From assembly GCF_020524585.1 (NCBI RefSeq), contig NZ_JAIVLK010000001.1, positions 372,001 to 436,000 of the forward strand: a DNA stretch of 64,000 bases, read 5' to 3'. A program made the position numbers and the translations under genes. The notes under the pieces were generated by a model, which worked only from the letters and a program-made list of their open reading frames with translations, was not told where the DNA came from and did no database searches. Source of the DNA: Celeribacter naphthalenivorans. GTDB taxonomy: Bacteria; Pseudomonadota; Alphaproteobacteria; Rhodobacterales; Rhodobacteraceae. Positions 33,149 to 41,706 of this stretch are shown in pieces (the first letter of the stretch is position 1; each line of letters begins with the position of its first letter).

Positions 33149-34470
33149 GCGACGGAGCGTTCCAGATCGCGGTTCATGCGGCTGTCCATCAGGCGTTTGA
33201 TTCGCACCGCACTGGCAAAGCCGTCCTCATGAAAGCCGTGCCGCGTGTAGGCGCCCGCAAACCAGGTGTTGTTCTCGCCCTGCATCTCGGCCAAGCGGTT
33301 TTGCGCGGCCAAAGCCGGACCGTCGAAGACCGGATGCCGAAACGTCGTCTGGTCGTAGATCATCTCGTCGCGCACCGGCTGGGCTGGGTTCAAAGAGACA
33401 AAGAGCGGATCGCTCTCCGGGATATTTTGCAGTTTGTTCATCCAATAGGTGACGCCGATCGCGGTTTCCGTTTTCGTCGTGTCGGCCTTGTAAACCCAGC
33501 TCGACCAGACCTTTTTGCGCATCGGCATCTGCGTGGTGTCACGGTGCAGGATCACCTCATTGTCTTGGAACCGCATGGCCGAAAGTGTCGCTTGTTCCGC
33601 CTGCGTCGGACGGTCCAGAAGCCGCAGGGCCTGATCGGAATGGCAGGCGAAAATCACATGATCGAAGGGCTCCAAAGGCCCCGCGGCACTGTGCACCAAG
33701 CTTTGCGTGCCGAATCGGGTGACGCCCTGAACCGGCGTGCCGGGGCGAAGCGCCACGCCCTGCCCACGCAGGTGATGCTCAAGGCGCGTGACATAGGACT
33801 GGCTGCCGCCCTCGACGGTCCACCATTGGTGCTGGCCCGAGGTGCTCAAAAGCGCGTGGTTGCGGAAGAACTGCACCAGAGCGCGGGCCGGAAAAGCGCG
33901 GATTTGATCCGGCGGCGTGGACCAGATCGCACCCGACAAGGGCGTCAGGTAAAAGCGTTGAAACCATTCCCCCAAGCGCAGCTCATCCATCAACGCGCCG
34001 ATGGTCAGCGTGTCATCTTTGGCAAGCTCTTCGGCACGGGCATTAAAGCGCAGAACATCGCGGATCATGCGGGCAAAACCGGGCCGCGCGAGGTTGCGTT
34101 TCTGGGCGGTCAGGGCCGTGAGGTCATTGAGGCCATATTCGATCCGGCCTTGGTCAATGCTGGCACCAAAACTCATATCGCTTTTGATCACCGGCACGTC
34201 GAGCTCCATGAACATGCGCGTCAGATGCGGGTAATTGGCGTAGTTGAAGACGATAAACCCGGTGTCGACCGGCTGATCGCCGTTCATCCCGGCCATCACA
34301 GTACGGGCGTGCCCACCCAGCCGCGGCGCGGCCTCGAACAGCGTCACCGCATGGTTTGGTGCCAAAAGATAGGCTGCCGCCAGCCCCGAGATGCCGCCGC
34401 CGATGATGGCAACACGCGCAGCACCTGGATCGGAACGCTGAGGCTCGAAAGGAAGGGCATCGAATGACAT
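33145..34470 (-). CDS. FAD-dependent amine-oxidase-like oxidoreductase
   Basis: 441 residues. N-terminal dinucleotide motif VAIIGGGISGLAAAYLL followed by FEAAPRLGGHART, then VDTGFIVFN, which mark the NAD(P)-binding/flavin amine oxidase family. Related enzymes are linked with fatty acid desaturation or oxidation in the furan/cyclopropane lipid pathway. It is the first gene of a five-gene operon divergent from rpoE, with an RpoE-type promoter 37-66 bases upstream. Substrate is inferred from context only. Confidence 0.9.
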   Translation of the reverse strand: MSFDALPFEPQRSDPGAARVAIIGGGISGLAAAYLLAPNHAVTLFEAAPRLGGHARTVMAGMNGDQPVDTGFIVFNYANYPHLTRMFMELDVPVIKSDMSFGASIDQGRIEYGLNDLTALTAQKRNLARPGFARMIRDVLRFNARAEELAKDDTLTIGALMDELRLGEWFQRFYLTPLSGAIWSTPPDQIRAFPARALVQFFRNHALLSTSGQHQWWTVEGGSQSYVTRLEHHLRGQGVALRPGTPVQGVTRFGTQSLVHSAAGPLEPFDHVIFACHSDQALRLLDRPTQAEQATLSAMRFQDNEVILHRDTTQMPMRKKVWSSWVYKADTTKTETAIGVTYWMNKLQNIPESDPLFVSLNPAQPVRDEMIYDQTTFRHPVFDGPALAAQNRLAEMQGENNTWFAGAYTRHGFHEDGFASAVRIKRLMDSRMNRDLERSVA

Positions 34471-34506
34471 CGGGGACTCCGCTCTGGTTTGCCGCTTGTT
34501 TTGAGG

Positions 34507-34536
34507 AGAATACGGACGTCCGAGAAAAATAGATCA
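34507..34536 (-). promoter_or_regulatory. Putative RpoE-dependent promoter of the lipid operon
   Basis: On the minus strand TGATCT (34536-34531) and TATTCT (34512-34507) are separated by exactly 18 bases, close to the Rhodobacter RpoE consensus recalled as TGATCC-N18-TA(A/T)xxT. The likely start site gives a leader of about 30 bases before the ATG at 34470. Confidence 0.65.
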
Positions 34537-34551
34537 AATATGGATCAAAAA

Positions 34552-34581
34552 TGATCCGACTTTCTTTTGCGCCCGTAAAAA
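34552..34581 (+). promoter_or_regulatory. Putative autoregulated RpoE promoter of rpoE-chrR
   Basis: TGATCC (34552-34557), 18 bases, then TAAAAA (34576-34581). It matches the Rhodobacter RpoE -35 consensus and shares its 18-base spacing with the divergent promoter on the other strand. The leader to the rpoE ATG is about 100 bases. Confidence 0.7.
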
Positions 34582-34690
34582 GACTATGTTGGTTGCAAGC
34601 ACAGATCATCCCGCGACATCTCGCAGGGGTCACCAGCGCCCACCTCCGGCGATCCCGTCGGGTGGGTGCGAGGAAAGGGCGCGCAAGACC

Positions 34691-35284
34691 ATGACATATG
34701 TGACCTCGCCCGATCCCGATCCCGCTGATACGGCGGGGTTCTCGCAGGAAACGCTCTGGATGCTCGCCGTGCGCGATCAGCGGGACAAGGCGGCTTTTTC
34801 GGCACTTTTCGATCATTTCGCGCCCCGGCTCAAAGGTTTTATCATGCGCTCCGGCATGGGCGGCGGGCAGGCTGAGGAAGTCGTGCAAGAGGTCATGCTG
34901 ACGGTCTGGCGGAAGGCGGATCTGTTCGATCCGGGCCGGGCGCAGGTGTCCGGCTGGATTTACCAAATTGCGCGAAATCGACAGATCGATGTGATCCGAA
35001 AGGAAAACCGGCCCGTACCCGAAGAGCTTTATGAGGATCAGGGCAGCATGCCTGACGCCAGTCAGGTCGTGGGCTTGGAACAGGAAGCCAATGAATTGCG
35101 ACAGGCGCTCGGTCGGTTGAAGCCGGACCAGCGCGAGATGATAGAAAAGGCCTATCTGGGCGAATTGACCCATCAGGAGATCAAATCGCAAACCGGCCTG
35201 CCGCTTGGCACAATCAAATCCCGGATTCGTCTGGGATTGGAGAGATTGCGCCATGAATTGAAGGACATGAGGACAGATGACTGA
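34691..35284 (+). CDS. rpoE: ECF sigma factor RpoE (singlet-oxygen-response type)
   Basis: 197 residues. Region 2: FDHFAPRLKGFIMRSGMGGGQAEEVVQEVMLTVWRKADLFDPG, seen in order; region 4: LKPDQREMIEKAYLGELTHQEIKSQTGLPLGTIKSRIRLGLERLR. The sequence and the chrR partner identify the ECF11 group, which in Rhodobacter sphaeroides responds to singlet oxygen. ATG at 34691 preceded by AGGAAAGGG. It overlaps chrR by eight bases. Autoregulation is likely through the promoter at 34552-34581; the divergent operon is a probable target. Confidence 0.93.
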   Translation: MTYVTSPDPDPADTAGFSQETLWMLAVRDQRDKAAFSALFDHFAPRLKGFIMRSGMGGGQAEEVVQEVMLTVWRKADLFDPGRAQVSGWIYQIARNRQIDVIRKENRPVPEELYEDQGSMPDASQVVGLEQEANELRQALGRLKPDQREMIEKAYLGELTHQEIKSQTGLPLGTIKSRIRLGLERLRHELKDMRTDD

Positions 35285-35912
35285 GATCACGCATCATATC
35301 CCCGACGCCTTGATGGCGGCCTACACGGCAGGGTCTTTGCCCGAGCCCTACGCCTTGGTTGTGGCGACGCATGTGTCGATGTGTCTGGAGTGCCACGCAA
35401 GCTATGAGGCGCATCAGGCGCTTGGGGGCGCGGTGCTTGAGACCTCTGGCGAGGCGGCTGTGTCCGAGGCCTTGAAGTCCGATGTGTTGGCGCTGTTGGA
35501 CGCCCCCGTGGCCTCCGAGCCGGTCTACAAACGCACCGGCGTTTACCCCGGGCCGATCATGACCGCGCTGAAAGGCCGCGCGCCAAAGTGGAAATCTCTG
35601 GGCCTTGGGGTGCGTCAATGCATTCTGTCTGGCAATGCCGAAGGCTCCGTGCGGCTTCTGTACATTCCGCCGGGGCAGGCGGTGCCGGATCACGGGCACA
35701 ATGGTCTTGAGATGACATTGGTTCTGCAAGGCAGTTTCAGCGACGAAACCGGGTGGTTCGGTGTCGGTGATGTTGAATTGGCCGATCAGGACTTGGAACA
35801 CACGCCGATTGCCGATGCCGGCCCGCCCTGTATTTGCCTTGCCGCGACAGATGCGCCTTTGCGCTTCAACTCCTTCGTGCCGCGTCTGTTGCAGCCGATT
35901 TTCCGCATTTGA
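35277..35912 (+). CDS. chrR: Zinc-dependent anti-sigma factor ChrR
   Basis: 211 residues. The N-terminal anti-sigma domain has the zinc ligands H6 or H7, H32, C36 and C39 (THHIPD and ATHVSMCLEC), and the C-terminal cupin has a complete metal site H139, H141, E145 and H175. Both match the studied ChrR architecture, where the first domain binds RpoE and the cupin is needed for release on singlet oxygen or hydroperoxide. Eight-base overlap with rpoE couples their translation. Identification is firm. Confidence 0.94.
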   Translation: MTEITHHIPDALMAAYTAGSLPEPYALVVATHVSMCLECHASYEAHQALGGAVLETSGEAAVSEALKSDVLALLDAPVASEPVYKRTGVYPGPIMTALKGRAPKWKSLGLGVRQCILSGNAEGSVRLLYIPPGQAVPDHGHNGLEMTLVLQGSFSDETGWFGVGDVELADQDLEHTPIADAGPPCICLAATDAPLRFNSFVPRLLQPIFRI

Positions 35913-36014
35913 ATCGCCTTGGGCGGTTCAAAGCGCCTGAGCACCGAATGGAAGCATCCGCCCGAGGCTCACTGAGCCCGAGACATGATCTGCACTTCGA
36001 TTTTCGAGGGAGGG

Positions 36015-36150
36015 AAGTGGCAGTCCGTAGGGGAATCGAACCCCTCTTTCCAGGTTGAAAACCTGGCGTCCTAACCGATAGACGAACGGACCGCGCTTGG
36101 TGTGAGCGCGTATCTATGAAATCCCGGCGGGGGGCGCAAGAGGTATTTTG
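36015..36150 (-). repeat. Right arm of the 136-base inverted repeat containing tRNA-Glu
   Basis: Reverse complement of 29849-29984 with one mismatch (36144). It contains a second tRNA-Glu and its upstream leader. The repeat ends abruptly at both sides, consistent with a duplication in inverted orientation. Confidence 0.95.
36018..36092 (-). tRNA. tRNA-Glu (anticodon TTC), second copy
   Basis: Base-for-base identical to the tRNA-Glu at 29907-29981, on the opposite strand, including the encoded CCA. The upstream region is also the same, so expression should be equal. Confidence 0.96.
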
Positions 36151-36217
36151 TCTTTCGCGTGCGTTTTTTGAAAAACTTGTGACAGGGGGCGATGTTGCAT
36201 CGGGAATGCGCCGGGCT

Positions 36218-37963
36218 TTACGCCTCCGCCGCATCCTCAAGACGCAGTTGCACCGATTGTCTCCCGCCCCAAGTGTTGATCTCCAGACGTCCCGCCAGAT
36301 GGAACCGTGCGCCGCCGTGGCGTTCGAGCGCGGGGCCGAGCGGACCGTCGAAAGCGCCAAAGCTGATCGCATCGATGCGCGGGCCGACACCGGCGGAAAA
36401 CGTCACCTTGAGATGGCTTTCACCGACGCGTCGGGCGAAATGAATGGCGCAGTCGGGGAAGGCAAAGCGCGGGGCAGGGGCCGAGGCGCCATAGGGGCCG
36501 GCGGCCTCCAGTTGTGCGATCAACTCAGGCGTGGCGGCGGCGGGCATCAAAAGCCCGTCGAGTTTCAAATCCGACGGCCCAAGATCGCCCGCGCCCTGTT
36601 TTGCCAACAGCTCGGCCAGCCGCTCCATCGCGGGCTCTAACTGGTCGCGCATCACGGTCAAACCCGCCGCCATTTTGTGCCCGCCGCCTTTGACCAAAAG
36701 CCCCTCGGAGGCCAGTCTCTGGATCGAGGCGCCGAGATCGACGCCGCTCACAGACCGCCCGGAGCCTTTGCCGACGCCGTCCTCGTCGAAACCGATGACC
36801 ACAGCCGGGCGATTGGTGGATTCTTTCAGGCGCGAGGCGACGATGCCCACGACGCCGGGGTGCCATCCGTCACCTGCGGCCCACACGAGAGGGGCCTCCA
36901 GCCCGCGCAGTTCGGCCTGCACCAGCGCCTCGGCGCGCACGGCGTTCTCCACCTCGCGGCGTTCGGTGTTGAGCTGATCGAGCCGCTCAGCGAGCGCCTG
37001 CGCCTCATGCGGGTCTTCGGTGGACAACAGCCGCGCGCCGAGATCCGCCGCGCCGATCCGCCCGCCCGCATTGATCCGGGGGCCGAGCATGAAGCCCAAT
37101 GAATAAGAGGAGGGCGCCGAATCCATGCGGGACACATCGGCCAGCGCGCGCAATCCGATGCGCTCGCGTCGGGCCATGACCTTGAGGCCTTGGCGCACCA
37201 GCGCGCGGTTCACGCCGATCAGGGGCGCGACGTCGGCGACGGTGGCGAGCGCCACGAGATCGAGCATCGCCATGAGATCGGGGCCTTTGGCACCCTCCGC
37301 GCGCATCTGACGCCCCGCTTCGACGAGCATGAGAAACACCACGGAGGCGGCGCAGAGATGCGCCAGATCGCCGCTCTCATCCTGGCGGTTCGGGTTCACC
37401 ACGGCGACGCAATCGGGCAGGGTCTCGCCGCCCAGGTGGTGATCCAACACGACCACATCCGCGCCCTTGGCCGCGGCGATGGCGTCATGGGAGAGCGTGC
37501 CGCAATCGACACAGATGATCAGGTCGTGATCCCGGGCCAGCGCCTCCATCGCGGGCTCATTCGGCCCATAGCCCTCGTCGATCCGGTCGGGAATATAGAG
37601 CGTCGCCGGGCGCCCCATCTGCCTGAGCCAGGTGATCAAAAGCGCAGCCGACGTGCCGCCATCGACATCGTAATCGGCGAAAACGGCGACTTTCTCATGG
37701 GCTTTCACCGCTTTGAGAAAGCGCGTCGCCGCCACGCCCATATCCTTGAGCGTCAAAGGATCGGGCAGCAACTCTTTGAGCTTCGGATCGAGAAAACCCG
37801 CGACCTCTTCGGGTGTCACACCGCGACGGGCGAGAGTTTGACACAACGGCAAGGGCAGGGCGGTTTGCTGCGCCAGAGCCTCGGCCTGACGGTCACGCTC
37901 GACCGAAGGGCCGACCCAGCGGCGGCCTGTGAGGGAGGCGGAGACATTGAGAAAATCAGCCAT
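36218..37963 (-). CDS. recJ: Single-stranded-DNA-specific exonuclease RecJ
   Basis: 581 residues. DHH phosphoesterase motifs: VAVFADYDVDGGTSAALL, ICVDCGT, VVLDHHLGG and the later NPNRQDESGDLAHLCAA; then the DHHA1/OB region with GRSVSGVDLGASIQRLA and KGGGHKMAAGLTV. It digests single-stranded DNA 5' to 3' in recombination and mismatch repair. The length is normal. It starts inside the isochorismatase stop (eight-base overlap), so the pair is cotranscribed. Confidence 0.95.
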   Translation of the reverse strand: MADFLNVSASLTGRRWVGPSVERDRQAEALAQQTALPLPLCQTLARRGVTPEEVAGFLDPKLKELLPDPLTLKDMGVAATRFLKAVKAHEKVAVFADYDVDGGTSAALLITWLRQMGRPATLYIPDRIDEGYGPNEPAMEALARDHDLIICVDCGTLSHDAIAAAKGADVVVLDHHLGGETLPDCVAVVNPNRQDESGDLAHLCAASVVFLMLVEAGRQMRAEGAKGPDLMAMLDLVALATVADVAPLIGVNRALVRQGLKVMARRERIGLRALADVSRMDSAPSSYSLGFMLGPRINAGGRIGAADLGARLLSTEDPHEAQALAERLDQLNTERREVENAVRAEALVQAELRGLEAPLVWAAGDGWHPGVVGIVASRLKESTNRPAVVIGFDEDGVGKGSGRSVSGVDLGASIQRLASEGLLVKGGGHKMAAGLTVMRDQLEPAMERLAELLAKQGAGDLGPSDLKLDGLLMPAAATPELIAQLEAAGPYGASAPAPRFAFPDCAIHFARRVGESHLKVTFSAGVGPRIDAISFGAFDGPLGPALERHGGARFHLAGRLEINTWGGRQSVQLRLEDAAEA

Positions 37964-38504
37964 GGTTCACAATATCGCTGACGCTGCGGGCAGATGCAAA
38001 TTCGCCGTGCAGGTGGCTGACGGCAGAGGTGTGAATCTCTTCGGCGGACATCTTGGGCAGGGCGGCCCAGGAGGTGTCGGCGTTGCTCTCAAACGCGGCG
38101 CAGGCATCATGCGCCAGCGTCACGGCAAATCCGAGGTTGGCGGCCATGCGCGCGGTGGTCGAGACGCAATGCGGCGTGGTGAGCCCGCAGATCACCAGAT
38201 CGGTGCATCCTGTTTGACGCAAATGCGCCTCAAGGCCGGTGCCGATAAAGGCGGAATTGACGGATTTTTCGAAAATGAACTCACCGGCAAGGGGCGTCAC
38301 CTCGGCTTTGAAGGTCAGACCCTCTCCTGACAGGGGCGAGCCCGTTTCGTGAGAGGCATGGCGAATGTGGATCACTTCCCAATTCTCTGTGCGGGCATGG
38401 GTCAAAAGGCGTCCGGCGTTGGCCTCCGCGTCAGGGGCGTTGCGGGGCCCCCAGCTCGGGGCGTCGAACCCGGTTTGAATGTCGATGAGAATGAGTGCGC
38501 GCAT
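37956..38504 (-). CDS. Isochorismatase-family cysteine hydrolase
   Basis: 182 residues. Catalytic Asp in LIDIQTGF, Lys in FEKSVNSAF, and nucleophile Cys in GLTTPHCVSTTARMA. Family members hydrolyse amides or vinyl ethers (nicotinamidase, isochorismatase); the exact substrate is unknown. The start codon lies right after the glpX terminator, with the AAGGGA ribosome site inside the 3' arm of that hairpin. It overlaps recJ by eight bases. Confidence 0.88.
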   Translation of the reverse strand: MRALILIDIQTGFDAPSWGPRNAPDAEANAGRLLTHARTENWEVIHIRHASHETGSPLSGEGLTFKAEVTPLAGEFIFEKSVNSAFIGTGLEAHLRQTGCTDLVICGLTTPHCVSTTARMAANLGFAVTLAHDACAAFESNADTSWAALPKMSAEEIHTSAVSHLHGEFASARSVSDIVNHG

Positions 38505-38542
38505 AAGAAAATCCCTTCGCGGGTCATTTGCCAGCGAAGGGA
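38505..38542 (-). terminator. Rho-independent terminator of glpX overlapping the isochorismatase ribosome site
   Basis: On the minus strand TCCCTTCGC (38542-38534) pairs with GCGAAGGGA (38520-38512), followed by TTTTCTT up to the ATG at 38504. The 3' arm includes the AAGGGA likely used by the isochorismatase gene. A second hairpin (38560-38579) lies just before it, so readthrough and the translation of the next gene may be linked. Confidence 0.7.
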
Positions 38543-38588
38543 GAACAATGTCCAGACCCGGGACGGTTTTGCCCGTCCCAAGCGGGGT

Positions 38589-39551
38589 TTACTTGATCGG
38601 GTTGCGGTAGGTCATGTGACGCACAGAGCCGGTTTTCGAGCGCATCAGGATGGTTTCCGTGGTCAGAAAGCCCGGCTCGCGTTTGATCCCCGGCACGATG
38701 GAGCCGTCGGTCACGCCGGTGGCGGCGAAGATCACGTCGGAGGTCACCAGCTCGTCGCGGGAATAGATCTTGTCGAGATCGGTGATGCCTGCTTTGGCGG
38801 CACGGCCACGCTCGTCATCGTTGCGGAACAACAGCTTGCCCCACATCTGACCGCCCATGCATTTCAATGCGGAAGCCGCCAGAACGCCCTCAGGCGCGCC
38901 ACCGGAGCCCATGTACATGTCGATGCCGGTTTTCGGCTCGGCGCAGTGGATCACACCGGCGACATCGCCATCGGTGATCAGGCGGATCGCCGCACCCGTG
39001 GCGCGCAGCTCGGCGATCATGTCCTCGTGACGCGGACGTTCGAGCACGCAGAGCGTGATCTCTTTCGGCGTGACACCTTTGGCTTTCGCGAGCGCCTCGA
39101 CGCGTTCGGTCGGGGTCATGTCCAGCGAGACGACATCTTTCGGATAGCCCGGCCCGATCGCCAGTTTTTCCATGTAAACGTCCGGGGCGTGCAACAACGT
39201 GCCACGCGGCGCCATGGCGATCACGGTCAGCGCGTTCGGCATGTCTTTCGCGGTCAGCGTGGTGCCTTCGAGCGGGTCTAGCGCGATGTCCACCGCCGGG
39301 CCGTTGCCGGTGCCGACATTTTCACCGATGTAGAGCATTGGAGCCTCGTCGCGTTCGCCTTCGCCGATCACCACGACGCCCTGAATGTCCAGAGAGTTGA
39401 GCTGTTCGCGCATGGCGTTCACAGCGGCCTGGTCCGCGGCTTTCTCGTCACCGTGGCCGACGTAATCGGCGGAGGCGATGGCGGCCTGTTCGGCCACACG
39501 GGCGAGGCCAAGGGAAAGCATGCGGTCATAAAAAGCGGGGGCTTGCGACAT
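38589..39551 (-). CDS. glpX: Class II fructose-1,6-bisphosphatase GlpX
   Basis: 320 residues. Motifs VVIGEGERDEAPML, the acidic metal site DIALDPLEGTTLTAKD, and the GSGGAPEGVLAA loop identify the class II FBPase family. It dephosphorylates fructose-1,6-bisphosphate in gluconeogenesis (or the Calvin cycle). The start at 39551 follows AAAGGAC; a more upstream ATG is also open but lacks the family N-terminus. The gene order hom-glpX-(recJ) is common in Rhodobacterales. Confidence 0.94.
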   Translation of the reverse strand: MSQAPAFYDRMLSLGLARVAEQAAIASADYVGHGDEKAADQAAVNAMREQLNSLDIQGVVVIGEGERDEAPMLYIGENVGTGNGPAVDIALDPLEGTTLTAKDMPNALTVIAMAPRGTLLHAPDVYMEKLAIGPGYPKDVVSLDMTPTERVEALAKAKGVTPKEITLCVLERPRHEDMIAELRATGAAIRLITDGDVAGVIHCAEPKTGIDMYMGSGGAPEGVLAASALKCMGGQMWGKLLFRNDDERGRAAKAGITDLDKIYSRDELVTSDVIFAATGVTDGSIVPGIKREPGFLTTETILMRSKTGSVRHMTYRNPIK

Positions 39552-39782
39552 AGTGTAGGGGTCCTTTTGAGACGGACAGGAAGTTCTGTTCTTCTTCATG
39601 ACCACATGTTCCCAAGCGGAGCAAGGGTGCTGGGTCCTTCAGGGCGCTAACATTTCGATGTTTGCGCCAACACGCTGATCTGGATGAAATTTTTACAACA
39701 GTTGCGTCTCAATTGCATGGCAATTGAACAGGCCAGATCCCGAGGGTTTCAGACGTGAGGTCGGGGCCAGAGGCCCCAACCG

Positions 39783-41093
39783 TCAGACGTTTTCGATGCG
39801 GATTGCGACGGGATCGGTCGCCAGCACGGAGGTGGCTTTCATCCCCGCCAAAGCGGCATCGAGAGAGCTGCGCGAGGTGGCATCGGTGACGATCAGAACC
39901 GGCGCGACTTCCGGGTTGGCGTCTTGGCCGTATTGGCGCATCCGGTCGATGGAAACGCCTGCGTCGCCCAGAGCGGCGGCGATTTTCGCCAAGGCGCCGG
40001 GTTTGTCCAAAAGCGACATGCGCAAATAGTAAGGCGCAGGCGTCGCGGCCACGGCAGGGGTGGATTTGTCCAGTGTCGTCGCCGGTGCGCCAAAAGTCGG
40101 CACACGGATGCCGCGCGCAATGTCCAAAACGTCGGACATGACGGCGGAGGCGGTGGGGCCTTCGCCAGCGCCCGCACCACGGAGCACAATCTGGCCGACT
40201 TCGTCGCCTTCGAGCACGACCATATTGGTGGCGTTCTCAAGTTGGCCGAGCGGAGAGAGCGCAGGCACGAGGCAGGGCGTCATGCGTTGTTCAAGGCCAC
40301 GGCCCGTCATTTGGGCCACACCCAAAAGCTTGATGCGATAGCCCATATCGGCGGCGTGGCGGATGTCCTCGATGGTGATCCGCTCGATGCCTTCGAGGAC
40401 CATATTGTCGAAATCGACCTGCGTGCCGAACCCGATGGCGGCCAGAAGCGCCAGTTTGTGCCCGGCATCGATGCCGCCCACGTCGAGCGTCGGATCGGCT
40501 TCGAGATAGCCAAGCGCCTTGGCGGCCTCAAAGACCTCATCGTAAGACAGGCCCTCATTCTCCATCCGGGTCAGGATGTAGTTGCAGGTGCCGTTCATCA
40601 CGCCCGCGATGCGCTCGATCCGGTTGCCCGCCAAGCCCTCGGTCAGCGATTTGATCACCGGGATGCCACCGGCGACAGCGGCCTCAAACCGCAGCACGGC
40701 GCCTTTGGCTTCGGCCTTTTCCGCAAGCATCTGACCGTGGTGGGCAAGCATCGCCTTATTGGCGGTGACGACATCCTTGCCGACCGCCAGAGCGGCTTCG
40801 GTCGCGGCCTTGGCCGGACCATCGGAGCCGCCCATCAGCTCGACGAAGAGGTCCACGTCGTCACGCAGCGCCAAAGCGACCGGATCGTCTTCCCAGGCGT
40901 AGTTTGAAATATCGACGCCGCGATCCTTGTCCTTCGAACGGGCAGAGACGGCGGTGATCACCACGGGGCGACCGGTGCGTTGCGCCAGAAGATTGGCCTT
41001 GCGCTGGACGATCTTGATCACGCCGACGCCAACGGTGCCAAGGCCTGCAATGCCGAGACGCAGGGGGGCTTGGGAGGACGTAGGTTTGGGCAT
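39783..41093 (-). CDS. hom: Homoserine dehydrogenase
   Basis: 436 residues. NAD(P)-binding IAGLGTVGVGVIKI, then VTANKAMLAHHGQ, the substrate region GIPVIKSLTEGLAGNRI, GTCNYILTRMENEG, and a C-terminal ACT domain (YYLRMSLLDKPGALAKIAAAL), suggesting feedback control by an amino acid such as threonine. It makes homoserine for Thr and Met synthesis. The start at 41093 follows GGAGC. 231 bases separate it from glpX. Confidence 0.96.
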   Translation of the reverse strand: MPKPTSSQAPLRLGIAGLGTVGVGVIKIVQRKANLLAQRTGRPVVITAVSARSKDKDRGVDISNYAWEDDPVALALRDDVDLFVELMGGSDGPAKAATEAALAVGKDVVTANKAMLAHHGQMLAEKAEAKGAVLRFEAAVAGGIPVIKSLTEGLAGNRIERIAGVMNGTCNYILTRMENEGLSYDEVFEAAKALGYLEADPTLDVGGIDAGHKLALLAAIGFGTQVDFDNMVLEGIERITIEDIRHAADMGYRIKLLGVAQMTGRGLEQRMTPCLVPALSPLGQLENATNMVVLEGDEVGQIVLRGAGAGEGPTASAVMSDVLDIARGIRVPTFGAPATTLDKSTPAVAATPAPYYLRMSLLDKPGALAKIAAALGDAGVSIDRMRQYGQDANPEVAPVLIVTDATSRSSLDAALAGMKATSVLATDPVAIRIENV

Positions 41094-41240
41094 GAGAAGC
41101 TCCGGCTGGGTGAGAAAACTGACCGTTCTGATAGCGGCGAACGGGGGCATATGCAACTCATGTTGGACAGGGGCGTTGCGGCCTGTGCCGAGACCTGTGC
41201 GCCTGATCCCGTGTGAGCCCCGTATGAGCCGCTGCGGAGA

Positions 41241-41579
41241 TTACTGAGTGGCGTCGAGACGGGTGATGGAGGACAAAAGCAGGCTGCGCTCGGAGGTGCT
41301 CAGAACCGGTGTTTGCGACAGGCGGCGGGCACGAGACCGAAGTGCCGCTGCGCGGGCCTCAAGGCTTTGCGCCTGCATTTGGCTGTCTGCCGCCGCCGTC
41401 TCATCGGTCGCGCCTTGTGCCAGTGCTGTGGTGTCCAACAGGCTGGGCCAGGCGAGATTTGGGTCCACGGGGGCCACACGCCCCGACAGATCGGGGCGGT
41501 CCGTACAGGCCGACAGACCGAGGATCAGAGCGATCAGGCCAGTTGTCAGCAGCGAAGGCATGGCACGGAGATGCGGCAT
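41241..41579 (-). CDS. Small putative lipoprotein
   Basis: 112 residues. Signal sequence with lipobox LILGLSAC (Cys about 25), then a mature part with LDTTALAQGA and a helical Arg/Ala-rich stretch (QAQSLEARAAALRSRARRLSQ) likely forming a short coiled coil. No known domain. It is preceded by AGGAATC and lies upstream of hom, with 147 bases between them. Function unknown. Confidence 0.7.
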   Translation of the reverse strand: MPHLRAMPSLLTTGLIALILGLSACTDRPDLSGRVAPVDPNLAWPSLLDTTALAQGATDETAAADSQMQAQSLEARAAALRSRARRLSQTPVLSTSERSLLLSSITRLDATQ

Positions 41580-41706
41580 GAGAGATTCCTAAATCAGTGC
41601 CCCCGTTCTAGCCCGCGCGGCGCATGTCGACAATCCGCCTTTGCCTTTCCCTTTTCCGCGAGGCGGGCTAAAGCCTTTTGAGCAGAGGACCGCCAGGAGA
41701 GAGCCC

